Source: Acidobacteriota bacterium (GTDB lineage Bacteria > Acidobacteriota > Terriglobia > Bryobacterales > Bryobacteraceae). Taken from it: a stretch of 64,000 nt of DNA. The stretch is taken from contig JAPKZB010000004.1 of assembly GCA_026393985.1 (NCBI GenBank), positions 62,001 to 126,000 of the forward strand, read 5' to 3'. This document shows, one piece after another, positions 9,312-17,892 of this stretch. The position numbers were made by a program, and so were the translations under genes. The notes under the pieces were generated by a model that saw only the letters and a program-made list of their open reading frames with translations, was not told the DNA's origin and did no database searches. Numbering within the stretch: position 1 is the first letter of the stretch; the number at the start of each line of letters is the position of its first letter.

Positions 9312-11747
9312 ATGCGTAGGCTGCTCCTGACCCTGTCCGTCGCCGCCGGGGCGATGGCGCAAGCTCCCGTTGACTTTGCCCGGGACATCGAGCCCATCTT
9401 CAAACGCTCCTGTCTCGGCTGCCACGGCCCGGCCGTGCAAACCAACGGCCTGCGTTTCGACGACGGCGAAAGCGCGCTGAAGGGCGGCTACGGCGGCCCG
9501 ATCATCCTGCCCGGCAAGGCAACCGAGTCGGAGCTGATCCGCCGGGTGATGAGCGACAAGTCCAGCATCGTCATGCCGCCCACTGGCCCCCGGCTGAGCA
9601 ACGACGAAATCAGCCTTTTGCAGGCGTGGATCAACGCCGGAGCCGTCTGGCCGCAACGGGCCAAGCCCGTCGCCAAGCGCCGCGGCAGCTCCCATTGGGC
9701 CTTCCAGCCCGTCCAGCGCCAGACCGGCTCCGTCGACAGCTACGTCCTCGCCCGCCTGCAAAAAGAGGGGCTCACTCCCTCGCCCCGCGCCGGCCGGCCG
9801 CAACTGATCCGCCGGCTGAAGCTCGACCTGCTCGGCCTGCCCCCCACCCCGGAAGAGGTCGCCGCGTTCGTGTCCGACCCGCGGACGGACGCCTACGAAC
9901 GGATCGTCGACAGCTATCTGGCCTCCCCGCACTACGGCGAAAAATGGGCCCGCCAATGGCTCGACCTCGCCCGCTACGCCGACTCGGACGGCTACGAGAA
10001 AGATCAGCCCCGGCCCCACGCCTGGCGCTACCGCCAGTGGGTGATCAACGCCCTCAACGCCGACATGCCCTTCGACCGGTTCACCATTGAGCAGATCGCC
10101 GGCGACCTGCTGCCGAACCCGACCACCGAGCAGCGCGTGGCCACCGGGTTCCATCGCAACGTACTCGTCAACCGCGAGGCCGGCGTCGACCGCGCCGAGG
10201 CCCGCTTCGAGCAGCTCATCAACCGGACCAACACCGTCACCACCACTTGGCTGGGCCTCACCGCCGGCTGCGCCCAGTGCCACGACCATAAGTACGATCC
10301 GATCTCGCAAAAGGAGTACTACCAGCTCTTCAGCTTCTTCAACAGCGCCGACGACGTCGACATCGACGCCCCGCTGGCTGGCGAGATGGGACCCTATCTC
10401 CGCGCTCTGCCCGAGTACCGCAAACGCCGGCAGGCCCTGATCGAAGAAAACAACATCCCCGCCATGCTCGCCGGCTGGGAAGAGAAGATGCGCGCCGCCT
10501 GGGCCAACCCCGGCAAGGACCCGGAGTTCGACTTCTGGGTCACCTCCATGTCGGCCATGTTCGACCACGCCCGGCGGGTCGTGCACACGCCTTTTGCGAA
10601 ACGAAGCCAACGCGACCAGGACCGGCTGATCAACTACTTCGTCGCCAACCCCGGCCCGCAGTACCGCGATAACAAAGAGGTCACCGAGAAGCTGAAGCAG
10701 CTGCGCGCCAAGCTGCAGGAGCTCGACGCCGGCTTCCCCGCCCTGACGCAGGCCTATACGATCGCCGCCCACCCCGAAGCGCCGGTCACGAAGATCGCCA
10801 TCCGTGGTGACTACAAAAACCTCGGCATCCCGGTCGAGCCGGGGACGCTAGCCATCCTCCCCGCCATGCAGGAGCCGGGGCGGCTGGGCTTTGCCCGCTG
10901 GCTCGCCTCGCGCGAAAATCCGCTCACGGCCCGCGTCATCGCCAACCGCGCCTGGCAGGAGTTCTTTGGCCGCGGCCTCGTGAAGACCTCCGAGGACTTC
11001 GGCACGCAGGGCGAGAAGCCTTCGCACCCGGAGCTGCTCGACGCGCTGGCCACCAGCTTCATCGACAACGGCTGGAGCATGAAGAAGCTCCACCGGCTCA
11101 TTGTCACCACGGCCACCTACCAGCAGAGTTCGAAGTACCGGCCTGAAGTGGCCGAGAAAGACCCCGAGAACATGCTGCTCGCGCGGCAGAGCCGTCTGCG
11201 CCTGCCGGCCGAGCAGATTCGCGATGCCGCGCTGTTTGCCGGCGAGATCCTGAGCCTCGAAATCGGGGGCAAGTCCATCAAGCCGCCGCTGCCCAAGGGC
11301 GTCGCCGAACTCGGCTACGGCAACAGCGTGAAGTGGGCCGAAAGCAACGGCGCCGAACGCTACCGCCGCGGGCTCTACGTGCACTATCAGCGCACGACGC
11401 CCTACCCGCAACTCGTTAACTTTGATGCACCCGATTCAAACGTCGCCTGCTCGCGCCGCCGCACCTCCAACACCCCGCTGCAAGCGCTGAACCTGCTCAA
11501 CGACCCCGTGTTCCTCGAAGCCGCCCACGGCCTGGCCGTCCGCACGGCCGCCGAGCCCAACCGGATCGACCGCATGTTTGCCATCGCCCTGGGCCGCCCG
11601 CCGGCCGCAAGCGAACGGGAGTCGCTCGCGCGCTATCTCGACCGGCAGATCGGCATTCTGCAGGCCGAAGGGCGCCCGGCCGAGGAGGCCTGGACCGGCG
11701 TGGCCCGCGTGCTGCTCAACACCGACGAATTTATCAACCGGAACTAG
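9312..11747 (+). CDS. DUF1549/DUF1553 protein with N-terminal cytochrome-c-like domain (PSCyt1-PSCyt2-PSD1)
   Basis: An 811-residue exported protein (signal 1-16, AMA-Q). Residues 34-38 read CLGCH, a haem-c attachment motif in a planctomycete-type cytochrome domain (about 17-110). DUF1549 follows (about 140-350) with a second CxxCH at 320-324 (CAQCHDH), then DUF1553 (about 510-800). The family is abundant in Planctomycetes, Verrucomicrobia and Acidobacteria and nearly always sits next to a DUF1501 gene, as here (2-nt gap). Biochemistry is unknown; periplasmic electron transfer linked to polymer breakdown is a common guess only. A second, frameshifted member lies at 55981. Confidence 0.93.
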   Translation: MRRLLLTLSVAAGAMAQAPVDFARDIEPIFKRSCLGCHGPAVQTNGLRFDDGESALKGGYGGPIILPGKATESELIRRVMSDKSSIVMPPTGPRLSNDEISLLQAWINAGAVWPQRAKPVAKRRGSSHWAFQPVQRQTGSVDSYVLARLQKEGLTPSPRAGRPQLIRRLKLDLLGLPPTPEEVAAFVSDPRTDAYERIVDSYLASPHYGEKWARQWLDLARYADSDGYEKDQPRPHAWRYRQWVINALNADMPFDRFTIEQIAGDLLPNPTTEQRVATGFHRNVLVNREAGVDRAEARFEQLINRTNTVTTTWLGLTAGCAQCHDHKYDPISQKEYYQLFSFFNSADDVDIDAPLAGEMGPYLRALPEYRKRRQALIEENNIPAMLAGWEEKMRAAWANPGKDPEFDFWVTSMSAMFDHARRVVHTPFAKRSQRDQDRLINYFVANPGPQYRDNKEVTEKLKQLRAKLQELDAGFPALTQAYTIAAHPEAPVTKIAIRGDYKNLGIPVEPGTLAILPAMQEPGRLGFARWLASRENPLTARVIANRAWQEFFGRGLVKTSEDFGTQGEKPSHPELLDALATSFIDNGWSMKKLHRLIVTTATYQQSSKYRPEVAEKDPENMLLARQSRLRLPAEQIRDAALFAGEILSLEIGGKSIKPPLPKGVAELGYGNSVKWAESNGAERYRRGLYVHYQRTTPYPQLVNFDAPDSNVACSRRRTSNTPLQALNLLNDPVFLEAAHGLAVRTAAEPNRIDRMFAIALGRPPAASERESLARYLDRQIGILQAEGRPAEEAWTGVARVLLNTDEFINRN

Positions 11748-11749
11748 CC

Positions 11750-13168
11750 ATGGAACAACTGAACACCTTTCGCCGCCGTCAGTTTTTGAAGAATTGGGCC
11801 TATGGTTTGGGTTCGATGGCCCTCGGTGATCTGCTGGTGCGCGATGGCTACGCCGCCGCGCCGAATCCGCTCGCGCCCAGGAAGCCGCACTTCCCCGGCA
11901 AGGCCAAGAGCGTGATCTTCCTGTTCATGGAAGGCGGCCCGAGCCAGATGGACCTGTACGACCCCAAGCCGGCGCTGGCGAAGTACCACGGCAAGCCGCT
12001 GCCGACTGAGTATACGAAAGACCTGAAGCTGGCCTTCACCAAGCCCACCGCCGCGGCGCTGGCGAGCCCGCGCGTGTTCCGGCCGTGCGGCCAGAGCGGC
12101 ATCCTGATGTCGGACTACATTCCGCACATGCACGAGGTGGCCGACGATATCTGCCTGGTCCGGTCGATGCACACCGAGGCGGTGAACCATCACCCGGGGC
12201 AGCTGTTTCTGTTCACCGGCTCCATCCAGTTTGGCCGGCCCACGATGGGGGCCTGGAGCGTGTACGGGCTGGGGAGCGAGTCGCAGAACCTGCCCGGCTT
12301 TGTCGTGCTTTCAAGCGGCGTCGGCACCTCGGGCGGAGCGTCGAACTTCATGAGCGGCTTTCTGCCTTCCACCTACCAGGGCACGCAGTTCCGCAGCGGC
12401 GGCGAGCCGATTCTGTACCTGGCCAACCCGGAAGGGATCAGCGCGGCAACGCAGCGGGCCGGGCTCGACGCGATCAAAGAGCTCAACGAGGCCCACCTGG
12501 CCGACGTGGGCGACCCGGAGATTGCGGCCCGCATTCAGAGCTACGAGCTGGCCTACCGGATGCAGAGTTCGGCGCCGGAGCTGCTTGACTTCTCAAAGGA
12601 GTCGCCCGAAACGCTGGCCATGTACGGCGTTGGAAAGGAACCCACCAATCAGTACGCCACCAATGCGCTGCTCGCGCGCCGGATGGTGGAGCGCGGCGTC
12701 CGGTTCGTTTTGATGATGGACGCCTCGTGGGATACGCACACCAACCTGAACAGCGCGCTCAAGAAGAAGACGATGGCGACCGACCAGCCGGTGGCGGCGC
12801 TGCTCAAGGACCTGAAGCAGCGGGGCCTGCTCGACGAGACGCTCGTCGTCTGGGGCGGCGAGTTTGGCCGCACTCCGATTTCGGAGGTCCGCAATACGTC
12901 GGACCCGGACAACGCCGGGCGCGACCATCACCCGAGCGGCTATTCGATGTGGCTCGCCGGCGGGGGCATCAAGGGCGGGCAGGTGATCGGCGAGACCGAT
13001 GAACTCGGCTTTACGATTACGCGGGACAAGGTGGAGGTGCATGACCTGCAGGCCACCATCCTCCACTGCCTGGGCTTCGACCACACGCGGCTGACCTACC
13101 GGCACATGGGACGCGACTTCCGCCTCACCGACGTGCACGGCAACGTCGTGAAGGCGATGCTGGCTTAG
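11750..13168 (+). CDS. DUF1501 family protein (Tat-exported, sulfatase-fold relative)
   Basis: A 472-residue protein beginning MEQLNTFRRRQFLKNW, a twin-arginine-type leader, so export in folded form is likely. The body carries typical DUF1501 segments: FLFMEGGPSQMDLYDPKP, MHTEAVNHHPGQ, WDTHTNL, VVWGGEFGRTP and GRDHHPSGYSMWLAGGG, which resemble alkaline-phosphatase-superfamily metal-binding elements. It starts 2 nt after the DUF1549/DUF1553 gene and is probably translated from the same mRNA. Its 3' end overlaps the convergent monooxygenase gene by 4 nt. Substrate and activity are not known. Confidence 0.93.
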   Translation: MEQLNTFRRRQFLKNWAYGLGSMALGDLLVRDGYAAAPNPLAPRKPHFPGKAKSVIFLFMEGGPSQMDLYDPKPALAKYHGKPLPTEYTKDLKLAFTKPTAAALASPRVFRPCGQSGILMSDYIPHMHEVADDICLVRSMHTEAVNHHPGQLFLFTGSIQFGRPTMGAWSVYGLGSESQNLPGFVVLSSGVGTSGGASNFMSGFLPSTYQGTQFRSGGEPILYLANPEGISAATQRAGLDAIKELNEAHLADVGDPEIAARIQSYELAYRMQSSAPELLDFSKESPETLAMYGVGKEPTNQYATNALLARRMVERGVRFVLMMDASWDTHTNLNSALKKKTMATDQPVAALLKDLKQRGLLDETLVVWGGEFGRTPISEVRNTSDPDNAGRDHHPSGYSMWLAGGGIKGGQVIGETDELGFTITRDKVEVHDLQATILHCLGFDHTRLTYRHMGRDFRLTDVHGNVVKAMLA

Positions 13169-13461
13169 CCGATCCGGTCGAGAATCTGCACCCAGTTGGG
13201 CCCGGCGAGCTTGCCGGCCACGCGGGGCCGTCCGGCGGCCAGGTGGGGCGATTGCGAGTGCTTCTGCAGGGCTTCAATAGAGCTCCACTCTTCGATGAAG
13301 GTGAACTTGCAGGGGTTGCTCTGGTCGACGAACAGGTCGTAACGCAGGCAGCCTTCTTCAAGCCGCGTGGGGGCGATGTAGCTTTCGAGCACCTCGCGCA
13401 CAAGCGCTTCTTCGCCGGGCAGCGCCTCGATGTGGGCGACGACATCAATTTTCTGACTCAT
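13165..13461 (-). CDS. Antibiotic biosynthesis monooxygenase (ABM) domain protein
   Basis: A 98-residue protein with the dimeric alpha+beta barrel signature of YgiN-type proteins: DVVAHIEALPGEEALVREVLES, EEGCLRYDLFVDQSNPCKFTFIEEWSS and LQKHSQSPHL. Family members are cofactor-free quinol monooxygenases or stress-related proteins; the real substrate is undetermined. It converges on the DUF1501 gene with a 4-nt overlap and is divergent from the CpaF gene across a 35-bp gap. Confidence 0.88.
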   Translation of the reverse strand: MSQKIDVVAHIEALPGEEALVREVLESYIAPTRLEEGCLRYDLFVDQSNPCKFTFIEEWSSIEALQKHSQSPHLAAGRPRVAGKLAGPNWVQILDRIG

Positions 13462-13472
13462 TTGGCTAAGGG

Positions 13473-13478
13473 TACACT
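13473..13478 (+). promoter_or_regulatory. Putative -10 element of cpaF
   Basis: TACACT lies 18 nt before the ATG at 13497, in the short gap between divergent genes. A -35 is not convincing, so this is a weak call. Confidence 0.3.
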
Positions 13479-13496
13479 AGATTGAGTTCACGCCCT

Positions 13497-14942
13497 ATGT
13501 CGACCGACCCGAACCTTCCTCCCCGGCCCGCCCGGCCGAGCCTGGCGCAACTGATGGCTGCGCAATCCGGTGCGCCCAAGGCCGCTGCGGCGAAAACCGC
13601 GGCGGAGAAGGCCGCGCCGCCGCGAGAGCGGCCGGTGGCCGCCGGGCCGGGTGGAGCGCGGTCGGCCGACCGGATGTTTGAGATCAAGAGCGAGATCCAT
13701 CGCAAGCTGATCGGCGTCCTGAACCTCGACCAGGTCTCCTCGATTCCGAAAGACCGCATCCGCAGCGAGATCGGCCGCGTGGTCGAGCGCCTGCTTGATG
13801 AAGAGCGCGTGCCGATGACGACGGCCGAGCAGAACCGGATTGTCGAGGAGGTGCTTGACGAGGTGCTCGGCCTCGGGCCGCTTGAGCCGCTGCTTAAGGA
13901 AGCGTCGATCTCCGATATTCTCGTCAACGGCTACGACAAGGTCTTCATCGAACGGCAGGGCAAGCTGCAGCGGACACCGGTGCGGTTCAAAGACAACGCG
14001 CACCTGCTGCACATTATTGAAAAGATCGTCGCGCAGGTGGGACGCCGCGTGGACGAAGCGCAGCCGATTGTCGACGCGCGCCTCAAGGACGGCTCGCGTG
14101 TGAACGCGATCATCTCGCCGCTGTCGCTCGATGGCCCTTCGCTGTCCATCCGCCGTTTCGGGCGGCACGTGATCACCAGCGATGAGATGGTCGCCTACCA
14201 GACGATCATGCCGGCCATGCTGCAGTTTCTGGCGGCGTGCGTGCAGGCCAAGACCACGATTCTGATTTCGGGCGGCACGGGCTCGGGCAAGACAACGACG
14301 TTGAACGCGCTGTCGCGCTTTATTCCAGAAGACGAGCGGATTGTCACTATCGAGGACACGGCCGAGCTGCAGCTGCAACAGCGGCATCTGGTGAAGTTTG
14401 AAACGCGGCCGGCGAATCTGAACAAAGAGGGCGGCATCAACCAGCGGGTGCTGGTGCGGACGGCGCTGCGCATGCGGCCGGACCGGATTGTGGTGGGCGA
14501 GTGCCGCGGTCCGGAGGCGCTCGATATGCTACAGGCGATGAACACGGGCGTCGAGGGCTCGATGACCACGATTCACGCGAATACGCCGAAGGACGCCTTT
14601 TCCCGTCTCGAAGCGATGATCCTGATGGCCGAGCTGCAGATTCCAACGCGGGTGATTCAGCAGCAGCTCGCCAGCGCCATCAAGATGGTGGTGCAGGTGA
14701 CGCGTCTGCAGGACGGCTCGCGCAAGATCATCAACATCTCCGAGGTGGTGGGGCAGGAGGGCGACCACATTGAGGTGCAGGACGTGTTTGCCTTTGAGCG
14801 GGTGGGGCTGAGCGAGGCGGGCAAGGTGCAGGGCCGGTTCCGGTGCTTCAACCGGAAGCCGAAGATCCTCGACCGGCTGCGGGTTTACGGCATCAAGCTG
14901 CCCGAGGGTATCTTTGACGAGGTGATGGAAGTTAACCTGTAA
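13497..14942 (+). CDS. cpaF: CpaF/TadA-type secretion ATPase
   Basis: A 481-residue ATPase of the type II/IV secretion superfamily, tad/Flp-pilus class. The N-terminal ~65 residues are Ala/Pro/Lys-rich and disordered-looking. The core has SISDILVNGYDKVFIE, the Walker A GGTGSGKTT (259-267, K265), an Asp box (TIEDTAELQLQQ) and a Walker B-like region (RMRPDRIVVGECRG), then TIHANTPKDAF, diagnostic of CpaF. The ATG at 13497 is preferred to the in-frame TTG at 13482. No other tad genes (rcpA, tadB/C, prepilin) appear nearby, so it is an orphan in this window, followed 2 nt later by a membrane microprotein. Confidence 0.95.
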   Translation: MSTDPNLPPRPARPSLAQLMAAQSGAPKAAAAKTAAEKAAPPRERPVAAGPGGARSADRMFEIKSEIHRKLIGVLNLDQVSSIPKDRIRSEIGRVVERLLDEERVPMTTAEQNRIVEEVLDEVLGLGPLEPLLKEASISDILVNGYDKVFIERQGKLQRTPVRFKDNAHLLHIIEKIVAQVGRRVDEAQPIVDARLKDGSRVNAIISPLSLDGPSLSIRRFGRHVITSDEMVAYQTIMPAMLQFLAACVQAKTTILISGGTGSGKTTTLNALSRFIPEDERIVTIEDTAELQLQQRHLVKFETRPANLNKEGGINQRVLVRTALRMRPDRIVVGECRGPEALDMLQAMNTGVEGSMTTIHANTPKDAFSRLEAMILMAELQIPTRVIQQQLASAIKMVVQVTRLQDGSRKIINISEVVGQEGDHIEVQDVFAFERVGLSEAGKVQGRFRCFNRKPKILDRLRVYGIKLPEGIFDEVMEVNL

Positions 14943-14944
14943 GC

Positions 14945-15061
14945 ATGTACATCATCATGGGCCTGACTCTTTTGGGAGTCCTGCTGATCACCCTGTTAGT
15001 GACGCCGCCTACGGCCTGGGTGGATTGGCTGAAGGGTAAATCGGAAGGGAAAGAAGAATAG
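14945..15061 (+). CDS. 38-residue membrane microprotein downstream of cpaF
   Basis: The ATG comes 2 nt after the cpaF stop. The product begins MYIIMGLTLLGVLLITLLV, one hydrophobic helix (about residues 2-20), followed by PPTAWVDWLKGKSEGKEE, an amphipathic and then charged tail. The helix/tail organisation and the placement behind cpaF are consistent with a small membrane anchor or regulator of the ATPase, but it could be a chance frame. It lacks the Flp prepilin cleavage site (G-FxxxE), so I do not call it a pilin. Confidence 0.5.
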   Translation: MYIIMGLTLLGVLLITLLVTPPTAWVDWLKGKSEGKEE

Positions 15062-15064
15062 CGA

Positions 15065-15070
15065 TAGAAT
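15065..15070 (+). promoter_or_regulatory. Putative leaderless -10 hexamer
   Basis: TAGAAT, then 6 nt (CGCGGC), then the ATG at 15077. Same hexamer and spacing as at 9300. No Shine-Dalgarno is visible. Confidence 0.45.
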
Positions 15071-15076
15071 CGCGGC

Positions 15077-16222
15077 ATGAAGCGATTCACGCGGAGACAA
15101 CTGGGAGCAGCGGCGCTGCTGGCGGCGCCCATGGAAGCGGCCGAACCGGCCTACACCGGAGCCCTGGACGGATTGGAGGCCAAAGTGCCGCTGGCGAAGT
15201 TCGATCCGGTGGATTGGACGCTGCGGCGCTACGAGGAGATGCCGCGGCAACTGCGGTTCCGGGCCGAGAACCGGAAGGCGGCCGAGGCGTGGCAGAAGAA
15301 GCTGCGGGCGAAGGTGGTCGAACTGCTGGGCGGGTTCCCCGCGGCGCGGACGCCGCTGGCGCCGCAGGCGCTCGAAGTAAGAACCTTTCCGGGCTACCGG
15401 CGGGAGAAGTTCGTCATCGAAACGCGGCCGGGCATGATGTCGCTCGGCTATCTGCTGACGCCGGCGACGGGCCAGGGGCCGTGGCCGGTGGTGCTTTGCG
15501 TGCCGGGGCACGGGCGGGGCGTCGACGACATTGTGGGCATTGACGCCAAGGGCAAGCCGCGGACGGACAAGGACGGCTATCAGCATGACTTCGCGATTCA
15601 GGCCGTCGAGGCCGGCCTGGCGGCGATTGCGGTGGAGCCGATGGGCTTTGGCTGCCGCCGGGACGCGCGGACAAAGAAGCGGGGCCTGGGCAATTCGGCC
15701 TGCCAGCCAACGGCCGGGGCGGCGCTGCTGTTTGGCGAGACGATGATCGCGTGGCGCGTCTACGACCTGATGCGGACGATTGACTGGATTGAGACCCGGC
15801 CGGAACTGGACGCCAAACGGGTTGGCTGCATGGGCATCAGCGGGGGCGGCACCTGCACGACGTTTGCGGCCGCCGTCGAACCGCGCATCCGGGCGGCGAT
15901 GGTGAGCGGCTATCTGAACAGCTTCCGGGATTCGATTCTGTCGCTGGCGCACTGCATCGACAACTATGTTCCAGGGATTCTGCAGTGGGCCGAGATGGCG
16001 GATGTGGCGGGGCTGATTGCGCCGCGGCCATTGTTCCTCGAGTCCGGCGACCGCGATGACATCTTTCCGGTGGCGGCGAGCCGGCAGTGCTTCGTGGACC
16101 TGCAAATGATCTATAGCACTTTCGGGGCGAAGGAGCGGGTGGAGCACGAGGTCTTCGCCGGGGAGCACAGTTTTCATGGGGTCCGCGGGATTCCGTTTCT
16201 CAAGAAAGCACTGACGGCGTAA
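15077..16222 (+). CDS. Exported alpha/beta hydrolase (acetyl-xylan-esterase/dienelactone-hydrolase-like)
   Basis: A 381-residue protein with a Tat-like N-terminus (MKRFTRRQLGAAALLAAP). The alpha/beta-hydrolase fold shows the oxyanion region VPGHGRG (143-149), the nucleophile elbow GISGGG with S255, an acidic residue in ESGDRDD (about D325-D328) and a histidine in GEHSFHG (H364 or H367). This arrangement fits large secreted carboxylesterases acting on sugar esters. The MFS carrier and enolase-superfamily enzyme downstream suggest a role in release and uptake of a sugar acid; that link is inferred from position only. Confidence 0.85.
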   Translation: MKRFTRRQLGAAALLAAPMEAAEPAYTGALDGLEAKVPLAKFDPVDWTLRRYEEMPRQLRFRAENRKAAEAWQKKLRAKVVELLGGFPAARTPLAPQALEVRTFPGYRREKFVIETRPGMMSLGYLLTPATGQGPWPVVLCVPGHGRGVDDIVGIDAKGKPRTDKDGYQHDFAIQAVEAGLAAIAVEPMGFGCRRDARTKKRGLGNSACQPTAGAALLFGETMIAWRVYDLMRTIDWIETRPELDAKRVGCMGISGGGTCTTFAAAVEPRIRAAMVSGYLNSFRDSILSLAHCIDNYVPGILQWAEMADVAGLIAPRPLFLESGDRDDIFPVAASRQCFVDLQMIYSTFGAKERVEHEVFAGEHSFHGVRGIPFLKKALTA

Positions 16223-16250
16223 GCCCGAGTTGTGAAAGAATAAAGGCCCT

Positions 16251-17528
16251 ATGCCCTATCGCTACCGGATGCTCGGCCTGCTTTTTCTGCTGTCGATGAT
16301 TACCTACCTCGACCGTGTCTGCATCTCCGTCCTGGGAGTGCGCATGCAGGACGACCTCGGGTTGACCCCCAAGATGTGGGGCTGGGTGGTGGGGCTCTTT
16401 ACGCTCTCTTACGCGCTATTCGAGATCCCGACCGGGGCGTGGGGCGACAAGTACGGTCCGCGCAAGACGGTTACCCGAATCGTGTTGTGGTGGTCAGGGT
16501 TCACGATGATCACCGGGGCGGTGGCCAATTACTACGTTTTGCTGGTGGTGCGCTTTCTATTCGGCGCCGGCGAGGCCGGGGCTTATCCGAATATCGCGGT
16601 GAGCATATCGCGCTGGTTCCCGCCGGTGGAAAGGGCCAAGGCGTCCGGGATTAGCTGGATGGCGGCGCGGTTGGGCGGCGCGTTGGCCCCGATGCTTACG
16701 ATCTGGATTGCCGCGCAGTATGGCTGGCGGACCGCTTTCTACATTTACGGTGCGCTGGGCGCCTTGTGGTGCCTGCTCTGGTGGTCGTATTTCCGGGACA
16801 ACCCGCGGGAAAAGGCCGGTATCTCGGCCGAAGAGCTGGCACTGATCGGCACGCCGAAGGTCGCCGAGGCGCATCATGGCCTGCCGTGGGGCCAGGTGCT
16901 CAAGTCCCGTAATTTCATCACGCTGCTGCTGATGTACCACACCTACTGCTGGGGCTCTTACTTCTATTTGAGCTGGCTCTCCACTTACTTGCAGAAAGGC
17001 CGCGGGTTCTCGGAAAGCGAAATGACCCTCTGGGCGACGCTGCCGTTTCTGGTCGGGGCATCCGGGAACTTCTTCGGGGGTTGGCTGAGTGACCGGCTGG
17101 TCCAGTCCAAAGGGCTCAAGATCGGCCGTTGCGCCATCGGCGCCACGGGGCTCGCGCTTTCGGGCATCTGCATGATCTCGGCCACGCAGGTGACCGACCG
17201 GCAGACCTGCGCGCTACTGCTGGCGATGGGCTATGGCTGCATGGATTGTATGCTGCCGGTTTCCTGGGCGATCTGCATGGACATTGGCCGGAAGTATTCG
17301 GGCGCGGTGAGCGGCAGCATGAACATGGCGGGGCAGTTGGGGAGCTTTTTGAGTTCGGTGCTGTTTGGTTATCTGGTCGGCTGGATGGGTGGTGATTACA
17401 ACAAGGCGCTGCTGCCGCTGGCGAGTATGTTATTAATCAGCGCGTATCTCTATACGCGGATCAATCCGAACGAACTGCTCGTGCCCGAGCGCGCTCCCGC
17501 GCCCGAGCCCGAACCGGTTGCGGCCTAA
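16251..17528 (+). CDS. MFS transporter, anion:cation symporter-like (sugar-acid carrier)
   Basis: A 425-residue, 12-helix major facilitator. TM1 has ITYLDRVCISV, and the loop between TM2 and TM3 has the motif A variant GDKYGPRKTVTR; both are typical of the ACS family that moves hexuronates, glucarate/galactarate and related acids. RFLFGAGEAGAYPNIAVSISRWFP in TM4-5 also matches that family. The neighbouring enolase-superfamily enzyme on the other strand supports a sugar-acid substrate. The stop overlaps the convergent small gene by 3 nt. Confidence 0.9.
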   Translation: MPYRYRMLGLLFLLSMITYLDRVCISVLGVRMQDDLGLTPKMWGWVVGLFTLSYALFEIPTGAWGDKYGPRKTVTRIVLWWSGFTMITGAVANYYVLLVVRFLFGAGEAGAYPNIAVSISRWFPPVERAKASGISWMAARLGGALAPMLTIWIAAQYGWRTAFYIYGALGALWCLLWWSYFRDNPREKAGISAEELALIGTPKVAEAHHGLPWGQVLKSRNFITLLLMYHTYCWGSYFYLSWLSTYLQKGRGFSESEMTLWATLPFLVGASGNFFGGWLSDRLVQSKGLKIGRCAIGATGLALSGICMISATQVTDRQTCALLLAMGYGCMDCMLPVSWAICMDIGRKYSGAVSGSMNMAGQLGSFLSSVLFGYLVGWMGGDYNKALLPLASMLLISAYLYTRINPNELLVPERAPAPEPEPVAA

Positions 17529-17839
17529 GAGTGGTGCTGGTGGAGCATGCGCTCCTCCAGCACATCGAGAGTGGACTGGGAGGTCGAGGGGTTCAAGCGG
17601 CCGAGCAGGGTCCGGAGACTGGAATCGAGCTCGTCCATTTTCTGATCGATGGTCGATAGACGAATCTTGAGGAGTCCCTCCTGTTCATTCGCGCCGCCAA
17701 AGGTACTCAGCACGGCCGACCGGGCGAAATCAGAGATGCTGCGGGCTCCACCTGACAGGCAAGCTTCACGCAGATTTTGAAATTCTTCTTCGCTCACCCG
17801 GAAGTTGACCAACCGGTTGCGAGGCTTAGTGACAGCCAT
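17525..17839 (-). CDS. Small ribbon-helix-helix-like protein with coiled coil
   Basis: 104 residues. Residues 9-44 (RLVNFRVSEEEFQNLREACLSGGARSISDFARSAVL) look like a ribbon-helix-helix DNA-binding unit: a short beta strand followed by two helices, as in MobC-like or CopG-like proteins. Residues 54-98 are predicted helical and may form a coiled coil (KIRLSTIDQKMDELDSSLRTLLGRL). No toxin partner or relaxase is adjacent, so neither an antitoxin nor a mobilisation role is supported. Confidence 0.65.
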   Translation of the reverse strand: MAVTKPRNRLVNFRVSEEEFQNLREACLSGGARSISDFARSAVLSTFGGANEQEGLLKIRLSTIDQKMDELDSSLRTLLGRLNPSTSQSTLDVLEERMLHQHHS

Positions 17840-17892
17840 ATGTTATACCGGGTAGTGCGGTTATCGTTACGAAGCTCTCACAAAACGTGATC

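Noticed and set aside
13482-13496. TTG at 13482 as the cpaF start
   Set aside because: It would sit 3 nt after the TACACT -10 candidate and lacks a ribosome site; the ATG at 13497 is more plausible, though not proven.
14945-15061. The microprotein behind cpaF as a Flp prepilin
   Set aside because: It has no prepilin peptidase site or Glu-Tyr motif and its helix is at the very N-terminus with no leader.
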